The position numbers were made by a program, and so were the translations under genes. Of a DNA stretch of 64,000 bases, positions 23,405-35,135 are shown in pieces (position 1 is the first letter of the stretch; each line of letters begins with the position of its first letter). The stretch is taken from NCBI GenBank assembly GCA_035236585.1, contig CP141136.1, positions 48,687,136 through 48,751,135 on the forward strand, read 5' to 3'. The DNA comes from Warburgia ugandensis. Lineage: Eukaryota > Streptophyta > Magnoliopsida > Canellales > Canellaceae. The notes beneath the pieces were generated by a model that was not told the origin of the DNA, made no database searches, and was given only the letters and a program-made list of their open reading frames with translations.

Positions 23405-24370
23405 TTGACCCTATAGTGTTTTTGGTCAAAATTTATAACACATGCATTTCTGACCAAATTATTCAAAAGCTTGATATTTTGCAAGTTCATAAGCTAATCC
23501 AGTGTAAGTATGTGAATGATTATAATTTTCTAAGAATTAATTAGGGTTTTTCTTATTTTAAAGGTGTTAAGAAGGTAATACAAAGGTTGAGATTGATTGT
23601 GATGGAAACTGAAGGCATTCATGAGGTTTCCCAGTCAAACTAGAAACCTAAGCAAGTCCAAGCCTAAATGTGACCAATCAAAGGTGTAATGAAGGTTCAA
23701 GATATCCTAGTGTAAATAAGAAGTCAATTGGAGAAGTAAAAGGTGAATATAAATGGACCCAAGCCTAAGCCATTCATTTTCGACACCTTTTCATGGGAGC
23801 CATTTAAGCCACCTGAGCCATTAAAGCTATGAAAAAGGGTGATAAGTTATATGAGCTTCTCAAACCTTGAAGCCACTTAAGTGAACAAGGAATGAGCCAT
23901 AAAAGTGAGCCATCAAGCAAAGCAGGAGTGCCACATGGAGCCACACTATTGGAGCATAAATTCAAGCAAATTTCCTATGTTAAAAGTACAATTTTTAAGG
24001 GATTTTGAGAGATTAATGTCAAAGGTAAGATGATCATGCATCAAGGGACCCATTAAGAGAAAAAAACCCACTTTCTTAATCCATTATCTAACCTTAAACT
24101 ACCCATCTTACTAGCGTTCCACGTTTTTAAGTCAAGGAGGGAGCAACCATCCAATAGGAGAATTCCCTCCCTCCTAGTTAATTGGTAAGATCAAGTGGTT
24201 TCCTATTTAGGAAACCCAAACTCAAAGTCCACGCAAAAATGTATAAACCTTAGGTTTTCTTCCAAAATTTCCTCCTTATTTCTCTCACTCTTCCCACCAT
24301 TCAAATTCTATCCAATTAGGAGGGTTGAGAGCCAATTTTGTTCCATGCAAAAGTATGCCTAACACCTTGA
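23405..24370 (+). repeat. Athila-X LTR, second unit (left part)
   Basis: Repeats 21,390-22,370: TAACACATGCATTTCTGACC near 23,436, AAATGGACCCAAGCCTAAGC near 23,752 and CCAATTAGGAGGGTTGAGAG near 24,313 all have partners about 2 kb to the left. At 24,371 the Athila-3 insertion begins; homologous wording resumes at about 58,460. Confidence 0.7.
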
Positions 24371-26301
24371 TGTGTCTTAAATATTATCGCAATTGCACAG
24401 CTCTATTGGATTATAGCTTCGTCAAATACGGGTCGATCCAACGAGGAATCAAACAGTTTATGTGTTAAGTGCTCTTTTCCTTAAACTACTTAATGTAGCC
24501 AAAGAGAGTGGTTTTTAACCTAAAGTTAGAATTAAAGTAGCATGGAGACATTTAAAACTTGACATATAAAAGTAAACAAATGAAGATAGAAACTTTCCTA
24601 CAACACTTTCTAAAAATAACAATTTCTTAAAGTAAAACTTCCTAATAATGAAATTTAGAAACTTCCTAATTAATACACAAATAGCTAATGAAAACTAAAT
24701 GTACGAAAGTATGCAAATCAAGTAAGAAAATACAAGATGTATTGGAAATTAAATGCTAAAATCAAACAAAGAAGATGCACACTATACAAAGGAAACATAC
24801 TTCATTAGATTGAAAAGATTACAACTTGTTGTGACTTATACATCACAAATCCAAATTGAAACTTTCACAATAAGGTTGTGCACCATTCAAGATACAAAAT
24901 AAGATATTAAACTTCAGCCTTAAACAATCCAACATCCACCAATTATCATGTGCATGAATATAATAGAGAATAACAAAAAGAAAATCAAGAGACTAAAAGA
25001 AATGAGAATGAAGGGAATGGGAGAGCAAGGAATTTAAGGAAAATGTTGGGCTAGGGATCTTGATCTAAGAACCACTCTCTCTTGGTTGTCACTGGAAGAG
25101 AAGTATGGAACTTAGATTCAAAGATGTAAGCTTTAAACAAGAGCCAAATAAGCTAGGAAAACTAAGGTGCAAAGTAGGGAGAATAATGCTTAAACCTAAG
25201 GATTAAAACAACAAGGAATCAAAGGTAGTAAAACAGGGAACTAACCTTAACTTCAAGAGAAATCAAGAATGAAATGAAGATCATAATCCTAAGAGAGGAG
25301 ACATGGAATTCTAGAGGAAAATGTCAAGCTCCAAGGATGATTGCAATGATGGAGTTCGAGAGGGAGAAGAGATGGGAAGGAGGAAGATGCCCCATACTAT
25401 GTTCAAAATTTGTGAAAGCCCTCATGGTGGGCTATTTATAGGTGTTTTGAACTCATTAGAAGGTGACCTAAGGGAAAAATAATGGTGGGATGAGGTGTGG
25501 TGGTTGTTTAGGGTAATCATAAGGAGGGAACATAGTGGAAAAAGAGGTGGGAGATGTTTCCATTTTTCTCCCATGCATGGAGAATCCTATGGAAGAAATG
25601 ATGTTGTAGGTGGGATGGGAGAAAAAGAGGGGAACAATTATTGATGGAAAGAGAGAAAAATAATGAGCCATAATTCTTCCTTTAATTATGGCACTCCACA
25701 AGCATGACTTATTTGACTTATGCATTAGACTCTCCTTAAAGCATGCATTTCCATAAAGCTTGGCTCAAATGGCTTGATGGCTTACTTTGAGGGATCATTA
25801 GGCTTAGCTTGATGGCTTACCCTGTTGGCTATGATGTCTTGGCTAGGCTTCATGGCTCTCTTAGCTTATCACCTTTCTCCATGAATTACATGGCTTGGGT
25901 GGATCCCATGGGAAGGTTATGGACTTTCCATGGCTTGTAAATGGGCCTACTTTAGACACCCATGCCTTAATCCTTGAATTCACTTTGGATTGATGATATT
26001 TAAGCTTTGACTCAATCTTTGATCTTGATTTTTATTTTTCATCTCTATAGATCTTGGCCATCAGATCATCATGTCGACTCCTATAAAAGAAGAAAAAAAT
26101 TAATTAAATCCAAAAAATATGATTATTCACATACTTATCTTGGATTCACTTCTGAACCTACAAATTATCAAATATTTGGTATATTAGGTCAGAAATGCAT
26201 GTGTTATAATTTTCAGCAGAAAACCTTAATTTAATGTTGTAAGTTATAACATATGGGCAACTAACTAGGTGATTTTTATACAAAATTGAATACTTATTAC
26301 A
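24371..26301 (-). repeat. Athila-3 3' LTR
   Basis: About 1931 bases, matching 56,529-58,450 throughout: AACTACTTAATGTAGCCAAA near 24,484 versus 56,642; CCATTTTTCTCCCATGCATG near 25,559 versus 57,740. It ends TACTTATTACA, with the 3' internal region beginning at 26,302. Confidence 0.85.
25431..25442 (-). promoter_or_regulatory. Probable TATA box of Athila-3 3' LTR
   Basis: The minus strand reads CCTATAAATAGC, a near-consensus plant TATA box, at the place equivalent to 57,585-57,596 in the partner LTR. Confidence 0.5.
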
Positions 26302-27685
26302 ACCTAACAAGCATTTTACTAGCCCTAAGCAAAACAAGTGAAAATTATGAAAAAAAAGGTTTCCATTTTCATAGGTACTCGTCATTGTATTTATCACATG
26401 CAACAAGTCCTCAAATGCCTAGGTTACCCCTAGTGGGTGAGTTAAACCTCATGAGGGTTTGTAGTAAATATACCCACAAAATTCTAAAAGTTTGAGTCCT
26501 TTATTTTATCTTAGAGAATCCTCATCCATTAGTACTCTACTAGTTTTAACAACTTAATAGTGATGAATGACAATTTTATAGGTTATCCACATACTCAAGT
26601 CAATTGTATATAGTTACTTCTTAGACTGCATGTGTGTGCACAATTGCATAAGTTAGGACTTGTATTTATATATGCTTATATTCCATTGAAAAAGTGTTTT
26701 GCCCACAAATTCTCGTAGGTATACTCTAAAAACTGAATCTCTTAAAGAAGGGATTAAACATATTTCTCTCATTATATGACCAAATCCAACAAAGCTACTA
26801 GGTCACATAAAATTTAAGCACTAATGAGATACAAGAATATGCTCCCTAAGAAAAGATGTTACTATTAAGAATAGTAGGCATAGTTTACATTAGTTCCATC
26901 TTTTTATATGCTCATTAAGGCTATCTTCCACCTAAGATCAATAGGTCTTTAAATGCGACAAAACATAAGCTTGGGACATGTTTAGAAAAGAAGGATATGG
27001 AGATTTCAAAGATTCAAAATTGAGTAGAGGACTTCTTTTGATCGTTGGACAATTCATCCTTGACTATACTAAAGTGAATATCTTTTGTACTCTTGTTTTT
27101 TTTTATATTTCTTTCTTTTAAATTTTTTTTTTTTTTACTTCTTAGAAAAGGACTTCCGATGTTGTTCATTTCTTTAACTTTTTGTCCTTTTGAACTTTTT
27201 TCTACTAATTCTACGCATTTTGAAAAATAGGTAATGGATATCCATTTTATTTGGGTTTATCTGGATTAAGGTAGGTGATGTTAAGAAAGAAAAGGCTTAA
27301 TAAAAGGCTCAAGGGGCTATTGGTATAATATACTAGGTAGGTTCTATGTCTCTGGCTAAACAAGGGCATCCTATATCATTTCCTAAGTTTCTTACAACCT
27401 GTCAAATTCAATAAATATTCTGGAAAGAAAGCTAATACTCCTAATTACTCTTAGTAACTAACCAAAAAAAAGATAATAGGATCATACAATGCTATGTATA
27501 CTGAAAAAAATATGTAATTACTTATAACTCTCAGAAAGAAGATAGTCTCAAAATCTAACCTAGTCATAGGTCTCCACTAGTTTTCCTAATGGTCTCAAGT
27601 CATATCTCACCATTGGTCTAGACTATGTGCTGTGTGTGAGTATTTTCCAATATTTAACTTTCATAAAATGCTTCAAGACATGAGT
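26302..27685 (-). repeat. Athila-3 3' internal region, noncoding
   Basis: Aligns with 5,376-6,860 of Athila-2: AGCAAAACA(A/T)G near 26,328, CCCTAGTGGGTGAGTTAAAC near 26,427, TTTCTCTCATTATATGACC near 26,762 and CTCACCATTGGTCTAGACTA near 27,606. No open frame that looks coding. It ends at the LTR-Y1 insertion, whose target duplication TGAGT occupies 27,681-27,685. Confidence 0.65.
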
Positions 27686-28290
27686 TGTAATAACCCCAAT
27701 TTCTGTAATTGATTGAGAAAATTAATAAAGTTTAAGTTTCAGATATTTCGGGCTGAAATATTAGGGTTATTTAGAATATACTTTTTATAAAAGTATAATC
27801 AAATAATAAGATATGTAAAATTGAAATTAAACTTAGAAAACCCTTCAAAATGACTATAAGCACGACAAATTTTGAATTCGGATGAAAAATCCTTAAGTTT
27901 CTTCATTTCTTGGACAAAAGAGTAAAATAGTAAATTTACACAAAAATCAAAATCTCCTAAAAATTAAAATATGAGACATCAAAATTTAGAATGTACTGAG
28001 AAATACAAATCCAATGCCACTAAGTACACTCAAATCTAAGATCATGGGAATAAAACCCAAAATTTTATACATAAATGGCAAAACGGTCTTTTTACACCAT
28101 GTGGGGCCCACAAGGGACCCAAAAAAGAATCTTATGAGCAGCCCACGTGAATTCATGGGTCAAAAAATACTAGCTAATCTTGGGGAAGAAAAATGGAGCA
28201 TGGGGAAGAAAAAATGGAGCATGGGAGACTTTCATGCCATTTAATAATAAAAAATTAAATATTATAATCATGAAAAAAGAACCAAAATGC

Positions 28291-28300
28291 TTATAAATAC
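28291..28300 (+). promoter_or_regulatory. Probable TATA box of LTR-Y1
   Basis: TTATAAATAC, at about 605 bases from the LTR start; the equivalents in Y2 (41,691-41,700) and Y3 (62,951-62,960) read CTATAAATAG at about 580-590 bases. Conserved place in three copies. Confidence 0.5.
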
Positions 28301-28728
28301 AACCCCAAAAACACTCCAAAAATGCTCATAAAATTTCCACAAAATTTTCTTCACTTTTCCTAGAAAATTAGACCTACATCCTGTGACGACCAGGGTTTTT
28401 ATATGATGCAAATTTGATAAAAAGGCGAGATCTCTTGTTTTATAAATATGAAATGCATGGAAATCTTTTCATTTTGGAAAACAATCTTTCATAAAAAACC
28501 CGAGTGTCAAAACACATTTTCAAATTATCTAGTCATGGCATAATTTTAAATTGAATCTATTCCCAAGAAAGTGTTAGTCACAGCCTCAGCTATAAAGAGT
28601 AACTACAATCAAGTAACATTGAAAGATAAGGTAGGGGTTTACTTGCACTTAGTTTGGTTGTCTTTTGTCACAAGCATTCCTTGCCCTTAAGTGTTTACTT
28701 TGTGTCTGAAAAATGTTGAGGATTGGGT

Positions 28729-28745
28729 GAGTATATACTATACTC
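28729..28745. other. Hairpin GAGTATA / TATACTC in Z1
   Basis: Perfect seven-base-pair inverted repeat with a three-base loop, about 350 bases from the LTR's 3' terminus. The same hairpin is in Z2, Z3 and Z4. Confidence 0.55.
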
Positions 28746-28916
28746 AGTAGGAGTTCATCACTACTAGTTTTAGAATGCATGAGATATTTAAAATCATGTG
28801 CTCTTTCAAAACATGTGCATGTATGAACACTCAAGTTCAATATCGAGATTAAAAACCATCATCAAATTGGAATATTGACAACTTAAGGAAATCACATAAT
28901 CCAAGTCGAAAGTATC

Positions 28917-28942
28917 ATATATATATATATATATATATATAT
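28917..28942. repeat. (AT)n microsatellite in Z1
   Basis: A run of 13 AT units. The same locus carries an AT run in Z2 (53,412-53,437) and a shorter one in Z3 (about 36,224-36,237), so the seed repeat is part of the LTR family. Confidence 0.9.
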
Positions 28943-30492
28943 CATAACATAATGATGTGCATAAGATGCTTCATTGATATCTAGTATGGATATCTAGTAT
29001 GGTATGGTATGGTCGACAAACTTCATATCATGCCATATGCAATGCAAATAAGTCCACGAAACCATAGGTTCCAACTATGCCCATGACCTCGCCACCGTCT
29101 GGTCCCCGGGTACCTAGGGACACAGCGTCATAGCCTCCACGAGGCATATGACACATCGACCCAGTGCCGTGACACCAGTGGTAGCCCCCTGTACCACATA
29201 CAGTCGACGTAGGGACATGCCCTTTTTGGGCATGGTACCCAATCCACCTAGTAGTGGTAGAGGTTGGGAGGCCACCCCAACCTCTCGGCATAACGCCCAT
29301 GGGCTTACTAGCCCAAATCATATACGATCAAACAAGCATAAACATCTGTTTTTCAAAACCTGTCCTCTTTGGGTCCCTCACAGCTGCCTGGCCCTCACAA
29401 CTGCCTACCCAGCGTCTTTTGGGCACTCCAACGTCTTTTGGTAACCCTCAAGGACATGCAAATTTTCAAGAACTCAATGCTCACAAATCATACAATGTAT
29501 GCAATTTTTTGCAAAACATATCTATGCATAAAGCATTTATCATATGTACGCTAAACTCGTTTATAAGATTAAGTTATGCTAATTAAATCATATAACTTAT
29601 ACTTAAAACATGCATTCAAAACAATCATGGCTCTATTTAAAAGTCTAGTAGCGATAGAGCACCTACCTGGCTAGGTCGCGCTAACCCCTTTGTCCTCGTA
29701 TGCCCCTGAACATGGTTTGGGGAATCAAGGTTAGTTTGGCCTATCTTTTATAGGTTTTAGAGTGGTTGGTCTTATTACTTAGGAATTAAGGGTCCATCCC
29801 CATACCTATGGGTGTCCTAAGGTCCTAATTGGGCCTTGGTATCATCAGTTTTCCAAAGGTCTAGTGGCCACGCGCCACCATCCTATTCTAAGGGTCGTGC
29901 CTACCTTATATTGGGCCTTGATTAGGGATTTTATAGTTTGGGTGTGTCCGCGTCGTCGACACAGACACAACACCTTTCGCGGCGCCTCAATTGGAGCTCT
30001 AGATCTCAAGTTATAAGCTTTTTAGTATCACATGTACATAAAGGCCTTTAAGAGGTGGAATCCCATAACACTAGTGCGTTGCACGTCTGCAAATGCGCTG
30101 GATTTCCCGCCTACCTTTTTCATTTGCAGCCGAGTCTGTGGACGCGCCCGCTGGTTTCTCTCGAGTGCGGATGACGTGTTTCCTCTAGTGTGGAACGTTT
30201 CGTTTGTTGAGGGACCGGGGCATCCTCGAGATGCCTTGGTTCGACCCTGTCGAACTAGTGCGGCCCAGGGATCATCCCTGGGTCCTTTGTGACTCTCCAG
30301 GGCCCCTTTTTGCATGATTTTTCATCCAAAAACTTAGGGAAACTGAGCCTAGGACTAATGTGAATACGGGTTTTGAGGGATCTTGGGCATACCTGGCTTG
30401 TTGTTGGGTTTTTCTCCACATTTCTTCCTCTAGGTTGCTTCTCCAAAACAGGTTTTTCCCAAGCTTTTGGGCTGCCATTAGAGGCGCCCAAG

Positions 30493-30510
30493 AGCTCTAT
30501 TTATAGAGCT
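30493..30510 (-). promoter_or_regulatory. TATA box of LTR-Z1
   Basis: AGCTCTATAAATAGAGCT on the minus strand, a near-perfect plant TATA box inside a palindrome. It is conserved in Z2, Z3 and Z4. About 30 bases upstream lies the inverted repeat CACCGCC / AGCGGTG. Confidence 0.65.
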
Positions 30511-31474
30511 ATAAGATGGTTCTAGAGGGGGGCTCTCACCGCCCTTGAATAGCGGTGGAGAAACCTCCAGAATGGTGGTGATTTCTCCTTCAATCACCAT
30601 CGTTCTAGAACCCTCTAGGAGGTTGAAGATGAGGGGTGCCCGTATCAAAATGGGCCCCTGTGTTTTGTAGGCTAAATCTGTTTTTTAGTAAAAATTACAT
30701 TTTTGCCCCTGAACTTCAAAGGGCCATAACTTACTCATTTTAACTCCGTTTTGGGTGATTTTAGTCTTGTTGGATTCCTTCTTCTGAGACGCACCTAATG
30801 GTACCATTTTTAGGACCAAATTTCTGAGTTCAGTCAAGGTGAATAGTGAAATGGCCAAAATACCCTTATTTCCAAAGAGTGAACTTTTCATTGCTAGCTT
30901 GGGATTTAAATGTTACGAAATTGGAGTCATTATAGATCCCTCCCCAAAAACCAAAATTTCCAAGAGATATCTCACTTTGCAATTTCTTTTTCTTTTTAGA
31001 TTGGAACAAGAGACCTAAAATCAATTAGGCACTCTATTCCAAATCTAATTTCATCAATTTCACCGTCCAAAACTTCCCACCATATCTATTCTACAAAACC
31101 CCCAAAGAAATTTCAAGATCTAACAGTTCAAATAACAGTAATTTGCAAGAAAGGTGGATCTTAGGCCATATCTTCATCAACAAGGTATTCTTTTTAAATT
31201 GGGCATATAACCAAGGTTTTTTCTCCAATCAGGTAGGTGGGAATATTTTTTATAGATGTTTAATACTGGTTTATGTAATTTTTAGTTTACTATAATTTAT
31301 TTTGATGATAAAAAAGGTAAAAATAAAGTAATAATAGAACCCTTAATTTAGGAGTACGGAGTACTCATATGAAAATTCTGACTGCACCAATAGATCCAGA
31401 AGGGTCTAAAACCCCTAGGGTAGAATTTTCACAATGATCAGAGACGTTTTGGGCCCTCAATTGAGAGAGGATTG

Positions 31475-31503
31475 ATTGGACGGTCCAAAATGGACTGTCC
31501 GAT
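31475..31503. other. Long hairpin in LTR-Y1
   Basis: ATTGGACGGTCCA and TGGACTGTCCGAT are separated by AAA. As RNA they form 13 pairs, two of them G-U. It lies at the edge of the CpG-rich tract. I do not see it in Y2 at the equivalent place. Confidence 0.5.
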
Positions 31504-31800
31504 CTCTGGATCTAACGGCGCCCAAGACACACACGTGACGCATCATCGGAAATGGCGCACGCGGTGCGTGGGACGTCATCCCAAGCGAGATGACAGCGCG
31601 TCTGTAAAACCGACAAGCGGACGCGCCCGACGAGCGTCCCGTTTATGTGCGTGCGGACGACGAACGTCCCGCTCGTCCCGTCCGCATCTATGGATGCCTC
31701 GTGTGGGAGCTTCCGAATTTCATCGTAGCGGACGTGCCCTACGTACCGAGCTCGTTCCGCCCCACTCGTCCCACCCGACTAATCTGGGCCGTCCGTTCCT
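31495..31800. other. CpG-rich tract in LTR-Y1
   Basis: About 300 bases rich in C, G and CpG in otherwise AT-rich surroundings, with repeated words such as GACGAGCGTCCCG, GACGAACGTCCCG and CGGACGCGCCCG. Open frames crossing it are explained by the lack of AT-rich stops. Similar words (GGACGCGCCCG, ACGTGCCCG) occur in the Z LTRs, so the two families share this module. No gene is supported. Confidence 0.55.
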
Positions 31801-34547
31801 TGGGCCGAGATCAAATCCAGGCCCTAGGAAGGACTGTAAACTTCCAGATCACATTTTGGAGTCATCTGAACTCCAAATTGAGATCCGAAAGAAGCTATGA
31901 AAAGCTTGAAACCTCTATTTTCTGATGAAATGAAAAAATGAACATAATATTCAATAAAAATTTCTGTATTAAAGAAACAAGTTTTCAATTACCTAGATCT
32001 TCAAGATCTGAGATGATCAGATCTTGAAAATATGTTTTAATAATGATATACTATTGAAATAAAGTGATATCTATAGTTTATTTGGACATATCTGAGATAT
32101 ATTAAGGGATCTACCCATTATGGTAGAAAAACCCTAAAAATACAAAGGGGCCCACTTGATTAATGAGATCAAGTGTGATCAGATCCTTGCGATGGATAAA
32201 ATGAATGTTGATATAATGAAATCCAAGAAATCATGGATGGATTATGACAAAAATGGATCAATATGATCTTTGGACCTTAATAAAAAAAATCCCCTAAATA
32301 TAACTAATACCCTTAATCAAAGGAAAAGATCTAAGATCTAATGGTTGGATCATAAGTAAAGGTTTCTAAAAATATTAATGTAATTAGTTTCATAGCATTT
32401 TAAATATGATTATGTTATAAAGCATGCTAGTATAACATTTAGACTTTAGCATGATATGTGATTTTATTGTTATCATAAGGTGCTAGATTTAATTATCTTA
32501 GGGGCACTTTAGTATGATTTCATACCATTCTAACTTAGGACCATGCTAGAATTTCATAGAAGTTTATACTATAGTATGAGATTATACCTTAAGTCCATGT
32601 TAGTTTAAATTGAGTTATTAAGGTATATTAGTTGAAAATCATGTTAGAGTAATTTTAAGTACCTTGTCTCATTATCATTAAGTGTTAAATTATGTAGTTT
32701 TATGCTTTGAATTTATAATTTATTTATGGTTAAATGTTATTAGTAGATCTAATTGTTATGAGATAAAGAGCATAAAACATCAAAAATCTAATCTAATGAG
32801 AAACTAGAGTTTCATGACACAAATAAGAATGGAGTACTTTGGACTTAATTAGTAACGGTTATAGTTAGTAGGACAATATAAGGATTATCAAATCCTTGGC
32901 CCAAATTAGGAGAAGAATAATAAATCCCATGAATGACATTATAAATATTCATGGACTTAATTAAAATCCATTAGAAAGGGTACTTAGGGTAAACACGCTT
33001 ATAGGAACCTTATGAAAGATTGAGTGATGGTCATTCTAATGAATGATGAACATAGTGGTTAAGGGGGTTATCTAATAGATCCTTGCTCTTCCCCTACCTT
33101 CCGTTGACGTTTGTGAGGTCTAAATGCCTCCTTACATAAGGATTGAAGTAACCGCTTTGTGTTCACCCATTCAGCTAGTAAGCCTTAGCCAATTGGAATT
33201 AAGAGGAGTAGTTTAGATTTAGGCTTTAATAAGTTACCTTCAGCCAGCACATTAATTGGTTGAATAATAATAATAAGAGCATAAAAGGTTAGTAAATTAC
33301 CTAAACCTAATAAAAACAGTAAGTAAGATAAGGATGATCAAACAAGATCCATTAGATCTTGGATGATCAAGAATAATAAGAACAAGAATACTATATTGTA
33401 CTTAGTATGCACGTTTATTAGTATGCTTATTATAGTTCATTAGATTAGATAATCCAAACCCTTGATCAAAGATGATTCAAGGAAGAAAACTAAGATCATC
33501 CTCCTTAGGTATAATCCAATAACTAAACTTAGATCAAAGAAGAACTAAATGATAGAAGATCTAGGACCCTGATCTTTATCAACAGGTGTAGATTGTAAAT
33601 CAATGATCTATGAAAGATCAAGATTAAGGAGATGGACACACAAAGACTTAGAGATAGAATAATACTTAGATATGAATGATCTAAAGATCATTCTAAACAT
33701 CAGATCTAGTGATCAATAGGATTGTTCATAATTTATATATTGACAATATGTATGGATGTACAGATTATACATCAGTCAGGATCATGGAAGATTTAGAAAA
33801 AGAGATCACTCCTTAAAGGTATGAGGATTTGATGAATGCATTTACATGAGATATACATGATTGTACTCATGATCTTATGTTGACAAGAGTAATGTTAATA
33901 CTTGTATTAAATCTCTTGAAAACCTTATGATCCAACTAAACACATATAAGATGGTTAAAGACTAAACTATAAGTGAATAGGGAACTAGAAAATATTTCAG
34001 CCCTAAGTAAACAAACATATGGTCTGATATATATGAAATCTATTTTACATACAAGCTTAGAGGCTTGTGAGTTTGTTTTAATAGGCATAAGCCTAGGGGA
34101 ATGCTATTGCTAGAGGAGTTATGATGGTTTGGCCACCCGCTCCTTAAAATTTGATGATATGATGATACCTTGTGTAATAACTCCAATTTTGTAATATTAA
34201 AATTCCAAGTTTAGCAATGAAAAGCTCAGTTTTTAAAGAAAAGGGCATTTTAGCCATTTCACTATTCACCTTGACTGAACCCAAGAATTTTGTCCTAAAA
34301 ATGGTTCCATTAGATGCGTCTCGGAAAAAGGAATCCAACGAGACCAAAATCACCCAAAACAGAGTTAAAATGAGCAAGATATGGGCCTTTGAAGTTCAGG
34401 GGCAAAACTGTAAATTGTACAAAAATGGTTTAACCTGCAAAACATAGGGGCCTGTTTTGATACGGGCACCCCTTCATCTTCAACCTCTAGAGGGTTCTAG
34501 AACGATGGTGATTGGAGGAGAAATCACCGCCATTCTGGAGGTTTCTC

Positions 34548-34568
34548 CACCGCCATTCAAAGGCGGTG
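34548..34568. promoter_or_regulatory. Inverted repeat CACCGCC / GGCGGTG upstream of Z3 TATA box
   Basis: Seven-base arms with a seven-base spacer, 26 bases before the TATA palindrome. Z1 keeps it (CACCGCCCTTGAATAGCGGTG near 30,538) and Z4 keeps part (CACCGCCATTCAAAGGCAGT near 45,291). Could be a factor-binding site or a hairpin; role inferred. Confidence 0.4.
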
Positions 34569-34593
34569 AGAGCCCCCTCGAGAACCCTCTCTT

Positions 34594-34611
34594 AGCTCTA
34601 TAAATAGAGCT
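34594..34611 (+). promoter_or_regulatory. TATA box of LTR-Z3
   Basis: AGCTCTATAAATAGAGCT on the plus strand, the same palindrome as in the other Z copies. A conserved CAGGTA word follows at 34,709, about 115 bases on, at the same distance in all four copies. Confidence 0.65.
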
Positions 34612-35028
34612 CTTGGGTGCCTCTAATGGCAGCCCAAAACATTGGAGAAAACCCATCGTGGAGCAGTAACCTATAGGAGAAAATGTGGAAAGAAAATCAG
34701 CCACGAAGCAGGTAGACCCAAAAACTCCCCAAACCCATCTCACCCATAGTCCTAGGCTCAGTTTCCCTAGGTTTTTGCATGAAAATCCATGGGGAATAGG
34801 CCTCTAGGGAGCCACCAAGGACCCTGGGACGTCCCTAGGGCCATATTGGTTTGACAGGGTCGAACCAGGGTGACGTGAGGACGACTCGGGTCCCTAACGA
34901 GCACGACGATCCAATAGGAACGTCCCACGTTGACCTGCGTCGACCTCCGTTTGCGAAACCAAACGGGCGCGTCGCAAAAGAGAGAAAAGGCGAAAAAAAT
35001 TTGGCACGTTTGCAGACGCACCCGTTGA

Positions 35029-35135
35029 GGCGCACACTGCAGATGCGCAGCGCGCTAGCAGCGTGTCATCTTTTGGTTCCTTGAGGAAGCCGGGGCGCAC
35101 ATCGCAGACGCGCAGCGCCCTAGCATTCCGTCTTT
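35029..35135. repeat. GC-rich tandem pair in LTR-Z3
   Basis: Two copies of a unit of the form GCGCAC...GCAGA(C/T)GCGCAGCGC.CTAGCA, about 64 bases apart. The pair recurs in Z4 (about 45,787-45,890) and Z2 (about 54,555-54,655); Z1 seems to hold one unit. CpG-dense in an AT-rich LTR. Confidence 0.6.

Larger units (their letters stand above)
28382..30934 (-). mobile_element. LTR-Z1: solo LTR in Y1, minus orientation
   Basis: Plus-strand start TGTGACGACCAGGG and end GGAGTCATTATA, the reverse of the TGTAATGACCCC ... CGTCACA ends of Z3 and Z4. Flanks are CATCC (28,377-28,381) and GATCC (30,935-30,939), a target duplication with one difference. About 2.55 kb, matching Z2 from end to end. Contains an (AT)n run, the GAGTATA hairpin, a GC-rich tract around 30,060-30,290 and a TATA box. 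No protein-coding region is supported. A lone LTR usually results from recombination between the two LTRs of a full element. Confidence 0.8.

Noticed and set aside
25468-25725. Open frame of 85 codons on the minus strand in the Athila-3 LTR, with a relative at 57,589-57,855
   Set aside because: Lies downstream of the LTR TATA box in leader sequence. Composition is Pro/Ser/Phe-rich from C/T-rich DNA, and the two copies do not keep the same protein length or frame ends.
28917-28942. AT run read as a promoter or origin element
   Set aside because: A simple microsatellite inside the Z LTR, variable in length between copies; the TATA box of the family is elsewhere.
31472-31925. Overlapping open frames in the CpG-rich tract of LTR-Y1
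   Set aside because: Low stop density from base composition, Arg-rich low-complexity peptide, no counterpart in Y2.
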